From G039029935 sp039029935 (lineage in GTDB: Bacteria > Chloroflexota > Anaerolineae > Caldilineales > Caldilineaceae), in contig JBCCFC010000717.1 in assembly GCA_039029935.1 (NCBI GenBank), positions 1-7,059 of the forward strand: a DNA stretch of 7,059 nucleotides, given 5' to 3'. Below, piece after piece: positions 1 to 5,887 of the stretch. Positions within the stretch are counted from its first letter, which is position 1. Each line of letters begins with the position of its first letter. The notes below the pieces were generated by a model. The model was not told the DNA's origin. It worked only from the letters and a program-made list of their open reading frames with translations, and searched no databases. The position numbers and the translations under genes are program-made.

Positions 1-98
1 AGTTAGCAATCTCTATTGCGGGTCGTACACGAGAATACCGGCAGTAGAGACTGCCTACTCCGCGGCAATTTATTCTGTGGAATGGCCTAGACACGATA

Positions 99-127
99 AT
101 TATAGCAATGCTTTTGACTTATCCAAA
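99..127 (-). promoter_or_regulatory. Probable leftward promoter with extended -10, reading out of the window
   Basis: Read on the minus strand, TGCTATAAT gives a perfect -10 (99-104 on the plus strand) with an extended -10 TG. A weak -35, TTTGGA, lies 17 bases upstream (122-127). It sits 10 bases past the helicase stop codon and points the same way, so it would drive whatever gene or RNA lies left of base 1. The expected transcript start is near base 92. The DNA beyond it holds a small hairpin, GGCAGT/ACTGCC (40-45 with 50-55, loop of four), and another of five pairs (6-10 with 15-19). No gene was recognised in 1-136, and no clear terminator for the helicase operon is visible there. Confidence 0.5.
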
Positions 128-136
128 ATATCTATT

Positions 137-2803
137 CTACTTTACAGACGACCTCTCTACCGTAACAACATCCACCCGTCCCCATGCAGCCTGCTCTTCC
201 TGCCATGCGTTCGTCCAGACATCACTAGGTGTTGATGAACCAGCCATCTTGGTCGCAGCCTGCGCACTGCACCGCACCTCGACGCTAAATTGACTGGGGC
301 TACGGTTTGCACTGGTGATTCGCCGGGTCAAGTTGCGTAACCCCTGTACAGCGGCGTAAAGTTCACCTTCGACCGTATTGTCAAAGTCGGTCACGGTATC
401 TTCTTCCATATCCGCCTTGCCATCCTGCAAGCGGAGCAGTTGCCATCGCCACTGGATGGGTAGCGAGGTATTTTCGCTGGTATCAGAGAAGCCAAGGTTG
501 CCATCATAGCGATGCGCCCACACATTGAGTGCAAACTCAGCCTTACTGTCGAGTGTACGCTGGAAAAATTTATGCACATCTTTGAAAACGCGGCTAAAGC
601 GGGCGGGTGGCAGATCATTACGCGCTTGACGACCATAGCTCTTGCTGGTGAGTCGGTCATCCAAAATCGCCACAACACCCGCATCACTCCCACGCCGAAT
701 CAGACGCCCAAAGCCCTGTTTGAGGGCCAAGGTCATCAACGGAAGCATATATTCGCCAAAGCTGCTGCGCCCCTCGTCTTCGATGACACGCATCCTTGAG
801 CTGTGGAGCGGGTCTTTGGGTGTGGGGAAGGGCATCTTATCAAGAACGACCAGGCTGAGGTCATCGCCCGGAATATCCACTCCTTCCCAGAAAGAGCGCG
901 TTGCCAGCAGGACACTGTTGGGTGTTTCCTTAAACCATTTCAGCAACGCATCACGCGGCGCATCCCCCTGTGCGCGCAACGGCCAGATGGCATGTGCGCC
1001 ATTTTGGGTCAATTGCTCATTGACCATCTGCAACCCCTGCCAACTGGTAAAGAGTGCGAGTGTGCGTCCGCGGCTGATTTCGAGCAGTCGTCGAATTTCA
1101 CCGGATACAGCCTCATAGTAGCCATCAGCATTGCGCCAGTTATAGGCTGGCAGGGCTGGCTGATAGAGCAGGGCTTGTTCGGGATAGTTAAAGACCGCTG
1201 GCAACACCAACTCTTCACTCGCGTTTTCGATGCCACAGCGCGTCTTGTAATGGGCAAACTGCCGATTGGTGGCAAGCGTGGCACTGGTGCAGATGACACT
1301 GCGTTTGGCGGGTTTGTTATCGCCCTCTTCTTCTAGCTCAGGGTCAAACAGATATTCTTGGAGCAAAGTGGCGGGGTTGATCGGTGCGGAGTGAACTTCA
1401 AGGGTAACATGACGACGGTCAAAGATACGAGCAGCATAGCGTACATAGCTCTCATCACGGCTGTTAGAGGATATCTTCGCCAGTTTATCGGCAGTGCTGT
1501 TGATCATCTCAATCGCCAACTCATAGGCACGTTTCTCCTCGGTCAGCGATTCTTGATTATGCTCTGCCCCCTTCTTTTTCTGCTTACCATCATCCAAATC
1601 ACTCTTCACAATTTTGATGATCTCTTTCGTCTTCTCGTCCTCTTGATAAGGCATTTCATTTTTGAGCCGCTTACCCAGTTTATTCAATCCATCGGCCAAC
1701 TCCTTCATCTCTGGCAAATCAGTGGTGATGACAAAGGAGTTGTCACGTGTCAGATTGGCAACCTCTTGAAAGGCGGCCGTGTTCTGGAAGCGCAAACGTT
1801 CGATCTCAACCTCCTCACTGTTGTCCTGAATGATGCTGCGGTTGAGCACCTGTTCCACACTATAATCGGTGAGGTTAATCTCAAAGACCGATGTCGCCGT
1901 CTGCTCCAGTTGATGCGCCTCGTCGATCACATAAATACCCGCAGGCGGCAACAGCCGTTCACCCATCACGCCCAATTCCAAGGCGTTGAGCAACAAGTGA
2001 TGATTGGTGATCAGCACCTGTGAGTTGGCGGCACGGTTGCGCATGTGGTTGACAAAACAGGCATCCTCATAGAAACGACAATCTCGTTGAAGACAGTCAT
2101 CACGGAAACTGACAATGCGTGGACGCAGGTCGCTACTGACTACAAAGTCGAGATCATCAATATCGCCAGTCTTGGTTTCATCCAGCCAATCTTTCAGTGC
2201 AGCCACCTGCTCATTTTCGCGATCATACAGCCCAAACCGACGCTGCTCGACCAGTTCTTTCTCCCACTTGTGGGTGCAGATAAAGTTGCTTCGTCCTTTG
2301 ACAAGTACAGCGTCAATTTTCTTGCCAAACACCTTACTCAAGAACGGAATATCTTGATAGTATAGTTGACTTTGGAGCGACTTATTGGCGGTCGCCACGA
2401 CAACGGTTTTGCCACTCAGCAGCGCGGGTATGAGATAAGCGATGGATTTACCTGTCCCCGTCGGGGCCTCGATGATCGCATGTTCCTCCGCCAACAGGAC
2501 GCGCTTAATCGCCTCAGCCATCTGCAACTGACTGGGACGCATTTCATAGCCATCAAACTGTTTGGAGAGCGGTCCGCTTTCACCAAAGAACTGTGTGAGG
2601 TCAGTCTGCTCCAGTTCATTGGGACGTTGTGGAACCTGCTGATGTTCGTTGAACTGCTCATTGGGGAGAAAGACCATTGAGTCGTCATCATCGTTATCCT
2701 CCCAAGGTGGGGCATCATAGGGGGCATCTTGGGTCATCCAATCCGGTTCGTTCTGATAGGTGGCGTCCGCGATATCTTCATATGTCAATTCTGGTTGTTT
2801 CAT
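137..2803 (-). CDS. dinG: DinG/XPD-type iron-sulfur ATP-dependent DNA helicase with extra C-terminal region
   Basis: This is an 888-residue superfamily 2 helicase of the DinG/XPD group, enzymes that unwind DNA 5' to 3' and are linked to repair and removal of R-loops or other fork obstacles in the cytoplasm. The visible motifs run in order. Walker A is APTGTGKS (113-120). Motif Ia lies around 134-147. Four cysteines at 176, 237, 242 and 249 have the spacing expected for the 4Fe-4S cluster. Walker B is VIDEAH (292-297), motif III is TSATL (506-510), motif V is TRSFWEGVDIPG (635-646) and motif VI is QGFGRLIRR (696-704). The N-terminal 60 residues are acidic, with a run of four Asp near 38-41. 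There is no DEDD exonuclease domain. The protein is longer than E. coli DinG (716 residues), mostly through about 135 unassigned residues after 750. I chose this start over an in-frame ATG at 2869, which lies inside the upstream gene, because AGGAA stands nine bases before it. The gene is second in an operon, 16 bases after the ATPase-nuclease gene. Family assignment is firm; strict orthology to dinG is less so. Confidence 0.93.
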   Translation of the reverse strand: MKQPELTYEDIADATYQNEPDWMTQDAPYDAPPWEDNDDDDSMVFLPNEQFNEHQQVPQRPNELEQTDLTQFFGESGPLSKQFDGYEMRPSQLQMAEAIKRVLLAEEHAIIEAPTGTGKSIAYLIPALLSGKTVVVATANKSLQSQLYYQDIPFLSKVFGKKIDAVLVKGRSNFICTHKWEKELVEQRRFGLYDRENEQVAALKDWLDETKTGDIDDLDFVVSSDLRPRIVSFRDDCLQRDCRFYEDACFVNHMRNRAANSQVLITNHHLLLNALELGVMGERLLPPAGIYVIDEAHQLEQTATSVFEINLTDYSVEQVLNRSIIQDNSEEVEIERLRFQNTAAFQEVANLTRDNSFVITTDLPEMKELADGLNKLGKRLKNEMPYQEDEKTKEIIKIVKSDLDDGKQKKKGAEHNQESLTEEKRAYELAIEMINSTADKLAKISSNSRDESYVRYAARIFDRRHVTLEVHSAPINPATLLQEYLFDPELEEEGDNKPAKRSVICTSATLATNRQFAHYKTRCGIENASEELVLPAVFNYPEQALLYQPALPAYNWRNADGYYEAVSGEIRRLLEISRGRTLALFTSWQGLQMVNEQLTQNGAHAIWPLRAQGDAPRDALLKWFKETPNSVLLATRSFWEGVDIPGDDLSLVVLDKMPFPTPKDPLHSSRMRVIEDEGRSSFGEYMLPLMTLALKQGFGRLIRRGSDAGVVAILDDRLTSKSYGRQARNDLPPARFSRVFKDVHKFFQRTLDSKAEFALNVWAHRYDGNLGFSDTSENTSLPIQWRWQLLRLQDGKADMEEDTVTDFDNTVEGELYAAVQGLRNLTRRITSANRSPSQFSVEVRCSAQAATKMAGSSTPSDVWTNAWQEEQAAWGRVDVVTVERSSVK

Positions 2804-2812
2804 AAGTCGTCG

Positions 2813-2817
2813 TTCCT
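2813..2817 (-). promoter_or_regulatory. Ribosome binding site of the helicase gene
   Basis: AGGAA on the minus strand lies nine bases before the ATG at 2803 and three bases past the ATPase stop codon (2820-2822). It decides the helicase start and shows that the second gene has its own ribosome site in the short 16-base gap. Confidence 0.7.
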
Positions 2818-2819
2818 GA

Positions 2820-4559
2820 TCAATCACTTGGCAGATAAAACTCAAGCGTTTCTGCGATGCCAATCCCATTGGCTAAACAAAAGGTCTCTGCATCTTTGGT
2901 AAATCCACCCAAAGATAAAAAGGCAGGCAATACTGTCACATCATGTTGCTCGGCATACGCCAAGGCATTGTCGCGTAAATCTTTGACAGTTTTGATGTTG
3001 GTCTTTTTTTGTCGTTTACGTACTTCAATCATAACAACACGGCCATCATCGGCGGTCGCAAGAATATCAATTTCCTCCTCCTTGTTGTCTTTGCGTCGAA
3101 ACGTAAGCCGTTCTTGGACATCAATGATGTTTAGCTCAGTATCGTCAGCGACACCAGAGAAATATCTGGAGAGACGAAGGTGTTTTCTTGACTGTAACTC
3201 GACAACAAAAAGACGCTCGGCATGTAATCCCGCCAGTTCATTGGCAAGACCACGCCAGCGACTGGTTTCTTTGTGGGCTGCGACAAGTCTATCTTGAAAT
3301 TCTTGTTGGAAATTGGGTTGCGTCCCCTCAATTTCTTTTTCAAAACGGTGACGGAGAATTAGATTCAATGTCCCATCGCGCAACCCGCGAAAATCAATGT
3401 CCGCAACGCCCTGCGCAATTACATCAGAGTCCGCCAAAATTTCCAATCGTTTAAAAATTTCATCCTCATCCAAATCAAGCTCTAGCGCATGTTTCAAATC
3501 CTTGGGTGTCCAATAGCGATCATCATATTTATTCAAAAACAACATCATGCCCTTTGTTGTTGTGCCATTGATACGCTCAAACGTTTTACGAATATACTGC
3601 GCCCATGTTGTGGACATCATCGACTTACGACTTTTGACTTCATATTCAATGGTATTGATCACCCCTTGTGTTGTCGTCAAATCTTTGTGGGCATAGTTAC
3701 TCAGAATAACACGAGAAATAAAGAAAGGGTCTGACATACAAAGTTCATTAATTTCTTGTGCAGCGTAGGTCGTAATCGGTTCGTCATATACTTCAGCATA
3801 CTTGTAGACAGCCAGCAAGCCCTCGCTGGGCGCAAGATACGGCTCGAAGTGTGTAATATCAAGCCGCCCTGCTTCGAGGTGTTCATCCATGATTTTCTGG
3901 AGAACCCCTGGGTAGGACCCCGTAACCAGCATCGGGGCGACTTTGGATTCGGAAAGTGAGTGAAACGTACCAGGCATCGACTTCATTGGCGAACCTGTCA
4001 TCGCTTCACTACGATAGATATGGTTGGCAATATTTTGAAACTCATCAAGAATCACCAAAAAGCGTCTATCTGTACCCGAGGCAAGTCGATGTGGTGCATG
4101 GCTGGCCCTATCCCAAAGTGGGTCAACCCGCTTTTCATCACGATATTTGATGACGTATCCGGTTTCGTCTGCAAATGAATCGAGCTTTTTATTTACACCA
4201 TATTCGTAAATTTTTTCGAGAGAAAGAGGCTTTCTAATAAAAATAGGTTCCCTTTCCAAAAAAGAAATATACTGCGAAGCAAACGCCTCGTAATATTTTA
4301 CAGCAAACTCAAACTGTGAAATATCGTGGTCTTCAATATCTAAATAGAATGGAACAACCGCCCCGTTCTCATTCCATAGCTGGTTAAAAATACGCTGGAT
4401 AAACGATGTTTTGCCGCTTTTGCGCCGTGCAAGGATCACCCGTGATTGGGATAATCTGCGGGGGATGCGCTGTAACCATTGATTAAAATTGTAAAACTCG
4501 TTGGCTCGACCAACCAGCAGTTCTGGTGGCCCGATCTTTTCTTCTAGTGGATAAAGCAT
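2820..4559 (-). CDS. P-loop ATPase with winged helix and C-terminal PD-(D/E)XK nuclease-like domain
   Basis: This is a 579-residue protein resembling the archaeal-type AAA+/STAND ATPases that carry a restriction-endonuclease-fold C terminus. The P-loop is ARRKSGKTS (44-52), with Ala where Gly is usual. Walker B is LVILDEFQN (168-176) with the DE pair at 172-173, and VTGS (212-215) looks like sensor 1. Residues about 338-385 (LFLNKYDDRYWTPKDLKHAL and the following helices) read as a winged helix. The last 140 residues carry a nuclease-like signature: a helix with Glu448 (GLHAERLF), then EEIDIL with Asp498, then Glu512 in MIEVRKR. The usual Lys of ExK is Arg514, followed by Lys515. Cleavage activity is therefore plausible but uncertain. 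No signal peptide or membrane segment is seen, so the protein is cytoplasmic. It is the first gene of the leftward operon, with AGGAG five bases before the ATG and a near-consensus promoter upstream. The cellular role is unknown. Ancestors of this fold include defence, toxin-like and DNA-processing ATPases; the helicase neighbour favours DNA processing by inference. Confidence 0.85.
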   Translation of the reverse strand: MLYPLEEKIGPPELLVGRANEFYNFNQWLQRIPRRLSQSRVILARRKSGKTSFIQRIFNQLWNENGAVVPFYLDIEDHDISQFEFAVKYYEAFASQYISFLEREPIFIRKPLSLEKIYEYGVNKKLDSFADETGYVIKYRDEKRVDPLWDRASHAPHRLASGTDRRFLVILDEFQNIANHIYRSEAMTGSPMKSMPGTFHSLSESKVAPMLVTGSYPGVLQKIMDEHLEAGRLDITHFEPYLAPSEGLLAVYKYAEVYDEPITTYAAQEINELCMSDPFFISRVILSNYAHKDLTTTQGVINTIEYEVKSRKSMMSTTWAQYIRKTFERINGTTTKGMMLFLNKYDDRYWTPKDLKHALELDLDEDEIFKRLEILADSDVIAQGVADIDFRGLRDGTLNLILRHRFEKEIEGTQPNFQQEFQDRLVAAHKETSRWRGLANELAGLHAERLFVVELQSRKHLRLSRYFSGVADDTELNIIDVQERLTFRRKDNKEEEIDILATADDGRVVMIEVRKRQKKTNIKTVKDLRDNALAYAEQHDVTVLPAFLSLGGFTKDAETFCLANGIGIAETLEFYLPSD

Positions 4560-4564
4560 TGGAA

Positions 4565-4569
4565 CTCCT
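4565..4569 (-). promoter_or_regulatory. Ribosome binding site of the ATPase-nuclease gene
   Basis: AGGAG on the minus strand lies five bases before the ATG at 4559, which supports that start. It falls within a short untranslated leader of about 29 bases from the predicted transcript start. Confidence 0.75.
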
Positions 4570-4594
4570 GCTGATCAAAAATAGATGTTCTGAT

Positions 4595-4623
4595 ATTATA
4601 GCCTTTTTAGGGCGATTTATCAA
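4595..4623 (-). promoter_or_regulatory. Strong sigma-70-type promoter for the ATPase-nuclease/helicase operon
   Basis: On the minus strand, TTGATA (4618-4623) is followed after exactly 17 bases by TATAAT (4595-4600). That is five of six plus six of six matches to the housekeeping consensus. The predicted start is near 4588, just upstream of the AGGAG ribosome site. No second promoter was noticed before the helicase, so both genes are probably transcribed from here. No operator-like palindrome was seen over it. Confidence 0.8.
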
Positions 4624-4664
4624 ACTGTGACCAACGTCAACCACGGATCAAACTCCACAATTTG

Positions 4665-4693
4665 TTTACAACTTCTCCATACTCGCCTAACAC
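4665..4693 (+). promoter_or_regulatory. Weak candidate promoter for the secreted-protein gene
   Basis: TTTACA (4665-4670) matches five of six -35 bases. The best hexamer 17 bases on, TAACAC (4688-4693), matches only three of six. It is the best-placed candidate in the 232-base divergent region between the operon and the secreted-protein gene, but the -10 is poor. An alternative sigma factor or an activator could be involved. Confidence 0.2.
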
Positions 4694-4777
4694 CCACCCG
4701 CCATACTATGGACAAGCGCACAGATAAACACAAGCGCAACAATAGTCAAAATATCAATCATGAAAAACATGAAGAAG

Positions 4778-4783
4778 AAAGGA
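4778..4783 (+). promoter_or_regulatory. Ribosome binding site of the secreted-protein gene
   Basis: AAAGGA lies eight bases before the ATG at 4792. The reading frame is open further upstream to 4627, but that part has no ribosome site and a composition unlike the protein. This site, together with the signal peptide that follows immediately, fixes the start at 4792. Confidence 0.65.
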
Positions 4784-4791
4784 ATTTCACA

Positions 4792-5295
4792 ATGAATAAG
4801 TTTCAAAAGTTCGGTATCGCAGCAGTCACAATGGCAACCGTTGGCATCATGACCGTCACGGGCGTTTCATATGCACAGGGTCCCGTTGGCGAAGGGGATG
4901 CACCCGCAGGTCGGCCAGCGTTGGCGCAAAGAGGGGGCGAACGAGGTCTGATGAATAGTGTCATCACCCGTGAAGAGAAGAAAGAAATGGCGGCTGGTAT
5001 TCTGAACATGACGGTTGCCGATTTGGAAGCAGCCAAGGAAGCAGGGCAGAGCAAGTCGGAGTTGGTTGAGGCTGCGGGTCTGACCATGGAAGAGTTCAAG
5101 GCCGCAATGCAATCTGCCATGATTGCCGAGGTCAACCAAGCGTTGTTTGATGGCGAAATCACGCAAGAGCAGGCAGATTCGCTGATTGATCGCATTGAGA
5201 ATGGGCGTGATGGTGGTCGTCGAGGTCGGGGTCCGGGCAGAGGCGGTGCAGGGAATGGCCCTGGTGCGCCAGCGGTTGATAGTGCCAATGCGTAG
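4792..5295 (+). CDS. Small exported helical-repeat protein with Gly/Arg-rich tail (DUF2680-like)
   Basis: This is a 167-residue exported protein. Residues 1-28 form a Sec signal peptide: two Lys in the n-region, a hydrophobic core at about 8-25, and a cleavage site after SYA (26-28). No lipobox Cys is present. The mature part has short predicted helices with the pattern NMTVADLEAAKEAGQS (72-87), then AAGLTMEEFKAAM (94-106), then DGEITQEQADSLIDRIENG (120-138). This arrangement resembles the small secreted proteins grouped as DUF2680/YckD-like in Firmicutes and Chloroflexota, whose function is unknown. The tail (139-158) is almost entirely Gly, Arg, Asn and Pro, and is likely disordered and basic. 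It could bind polyanions, nucleic acid or the cell surface, but this is only inferred. A perfect hairpin starts four bases after the stop codon, so the gene is probably a single-gene unit. The family assignment is recalled from motifs, not computed. Confidence 0.8.
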   Translation: MNKFQKFGIAAVTMATVGIMTVTGVSYAQGPVGEGDAPAGRPALAQRGGERGLMNSVITREEKKEMAAGILNMTVADLEAAKEAGQSKSELVEAAGLTMEEFKAAMQSAMIAEVNQALFDGEITQEQADSLIDRIENGRDGGRRGRGPGRGGAGNGPGAPAVDSANA

Positions 5296-5298
5296 CAT

Positions 5299-5330
5299 AG
5301 TAACACAGGCAGGATGCCTGTGTTACTTTC
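5299..5330 (+). terminator. Hairpin terminator after the secreted-protein gene
   Basis: AGTAACACAGGCA (5299-5311) pairs perfectly with TGCCTGTGTTACT (5315-5327) across a three-base GGA loop, giving 13 uninterrupted pairs. It begins four bases after the stop codon. The following T run is short (TTTC), so termination may be inefficient. The core CAGGCAGGATGCCTG also looks like a mobile or dispersed palindromic repeat, so it may have been recruited from one. Confidence 0.7.
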
Positions 5331-5443
5331 GGCCAAATATGCTAACCTCCTGAGTCATTTAACGCATCGACTTTCTGTGCAATTGCCCTACAATATTTCG
5401 CCCAAGATACAACGGACGGTCGATGCGCTTATCAAAAATCTCA

Positions 5444-5452
5444 TGCTATACT
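5444..5452 (+). promoter_or_regulatory. Extended -10 promoter element upstream of a putative small RNA
   Basis: TGCTATACT contains an extended TG and a five-of-six -10 (TATACT, 5447-5452). No good -35 lies 17 bases upstream (TGCGCT at 5424-5429), which extended -10 promoters can tolerate. Transcription would start near 5459 and run into the strong terminator at 5527-5574. Confidence 0.45.
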
Positions 5453-5458
5453 TATAGA

Positions 5459-5575
5459 TAGATTGGGTTACGGGTTGTCAAAAATCAATGAGTTTGTTCC
5501 TTTTGTTGAGTATGAATGTGTAATAGAAAAGAGCGGGTGTGCTGATATTGTCTCAGTACACCCGCTCTTTTTTTG
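5459..5575 (+). ncRNA. Putative small RNA of about 115 bases, family unknown
   Basis: An extended -10 element ends at 5452 and a very strong intrinsic terminator ends at 5574. No credible protein gene lies between, so the interval has the layout of an independent small RNA gene. An 11-codon frame (ATG at 5488 to TAA) is present but has no ribosome site. I recognise no known family: it does not look like 6S RNA, tmRNA, RNase P RNA or a tRNA. The 5' half is unstructured by eye and the 3' half is the terminator stem. Alternatively it could be the tail of a read-through transcript from the secreted-protein gene. Confidence 0.35.
5527..5574 (+). terminator. Strong intrinsic terminator with long stem and T tract
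   Basis: AAAAGAGCGGGTGT (5527-5540) pairs perfectly with ACACCCGCTCTTTT (5558-5571). The stem continues inward through one G-T and four standard pairs (5541-5545 with 5553-5557) to a seven-base loop. That makes about 19 pairs, followed by a run of Ts ending at 5574. The flanking A run means it could also stop transcripts coming from the right. It cleanly isolates the deacylase unit from upstream transcription. Confidence 0.9.
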
Positions 5576-5666
5576 TTTTATCTTCAATCTGAGGGCGAGT
5601 CCACCGTTTACAGACGATCTGACCAACAGTCGTTCTTTAGGTCGCGTCACTCATATTATACTGCCT

Positions 5667-5695
5667 TTGTTTTCATCCAGTGCTTCCAGTATAAT
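5667..5695 (+). promoter_or_regulatory. Strong sigma-70-type promoter for the deacylase gene
   Basis: TTGTTT (5667-5672) is followed after 17 bases by a perfect TATAAT (5690-5695). The predicted start is near 5702, giving an untranslated leader of about 190 bases before the ATG at 5894. A second TATAAT (5705-5710) in the adjacent repeat copy could act as an alternative start, with CTTCCA (5683-5688) as a weak -35 at 16 bases. A third possible -10, TATACT, lies at 5657-5662. Confidence 0.65.
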
Positions 5696-5715
5696 AGAAC
5701 CCAGTATAATAGAAC
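5686..5715 (+). repeat. Perfect 15-bp tandem duplication carrying two TATAAT boxes
   Basis: CCAGTATAATAGAAC occurs twice head to tail, at 5686-5700 and 5701-5715, with no mismatch. Each copy holds a consensus -10 hexamer. Slipped-strand duplication is the simplest origin. The consequence is two candidate -10 boxes 15 bases apart upstream of the deacylase gene. Confidence 0.95.
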
Positions 5716-5819
5716 AATGTCTCTGTTCAATTTAGATTTATGGCAAAGTTGAGCAGAAATCAGGAATCATACAGGGACATGCCCATAAATGACGAGTCAC
5801 CACTAAGGATGAACGTTTT

Positions 5820-5869
5820 TCGGGCTGTCGCCCGACGCTCAGGTAGCCAACCTGAGATACTTTCAGGGC
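5820..5869 (+). promoter_or_regulatory. Structured 5' leader with mutually exclusive hairpins, unidentified
   Basis: Two hairpins stand almost back to back. The first is TCGGGC/GCCCGA (5820-5825 with 5830-5835, four-base loop). The second is CTCAGGT/ACCTGAG (5838-5844 with 5850-5856, five-base loop). A third element, TCAGG (5863-5867), can pair with CCTGA (5851-5855), which would break the second hairpin. GGGC (5866-5869) can pair with GCCC (5830-5833), which would break the first. Such competing pairings are typical of riboswitches and attenuators. I could not match any known riboswitch consensus, and no T tract follows, so translational control near the ribosome site (5884) is more likely than termination, if it is regulatory at all. 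Confidence 0.35.
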
Positions 5870-5883
5870 AGATTAGGAAAACT

Positions 5884-5887
5884 AGGA
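5884..5887 (+). promoter_or_regulatory. Ribosome binding site of the deacylase gene
   Basis: AGGA lies six bases before the ATG at 5894. An AGGA at 5875-5878 also precedes it, but its spacing is too long. The site lies 15 bases past the end of the leader pairings, close enough for leader folding to affect access. Confidence 0.6.

Noticed and set aside
142..155. Shared TTTACAGACGA string at about 142 and 5607, considered as attachment-site-like direct repeats
   Set aside because: The match is about 11 bases without extension, there is no integrase or mobile gene between, and one copy is the helicase C-terminal coding sequence.
2..232. Plus-strand frame open from the window start to a TGA near 232, a possible tail of an upstream gene
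   Set aside because: Only about 45 codons lie outside the helicase gene, an open length expected by chance, and it would overlap the helicase by nearly 100 bases. The composition shows no recognisable domain.
1358..2023. 221-residue plus-strand frame opposite the helicase gene
   Set aside because: It lies wholly antisense to a gene with clear helicase motifs, has no ribosome site and shows no domain. The other frames at 512-1336, 2045-2680, 2857-3454 and 3489-4178 fail for the same reason.
4627..4791. 55-residue N-terminal extension of the secreted protein
   Set aside because: It has no ribosome site and would bury the signal peptide. AAAGGA before 4792 gives a better start.
4803..5336. Minus-strand frames opposite the secreted-protein gene
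   Set aside because: They are Pro/Ala/Ser-rich mirror frames of a GC-rich gene with a good signal peptide and ribosome site on the other strand.
5363..5427. 9-bp inverted repeat CGCATCGAC / GTCGATGCG separated by 47 bases
   Set aside because: A repeat this short at this distance is expected about once by chance in a window of this size, and nothing else supports a function.
5463..5735. 90-residue plus-strand frame through the intergenic region
   Set aside because: It needs a TTG start without a ribosome site and runs straight through the strong terminator at 5527-5574. The minus-strand frame 5468-5650 crosses the same hairpin and is rejected too.
5820..5869. Thiamine pyrophosphate or glycine riboswitch, suggested by fragments such as CTGAGATAC
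   Set aside because: The remaining conserved blocks of those riboswitches are absent, and the downstream gene fits neither regulon.
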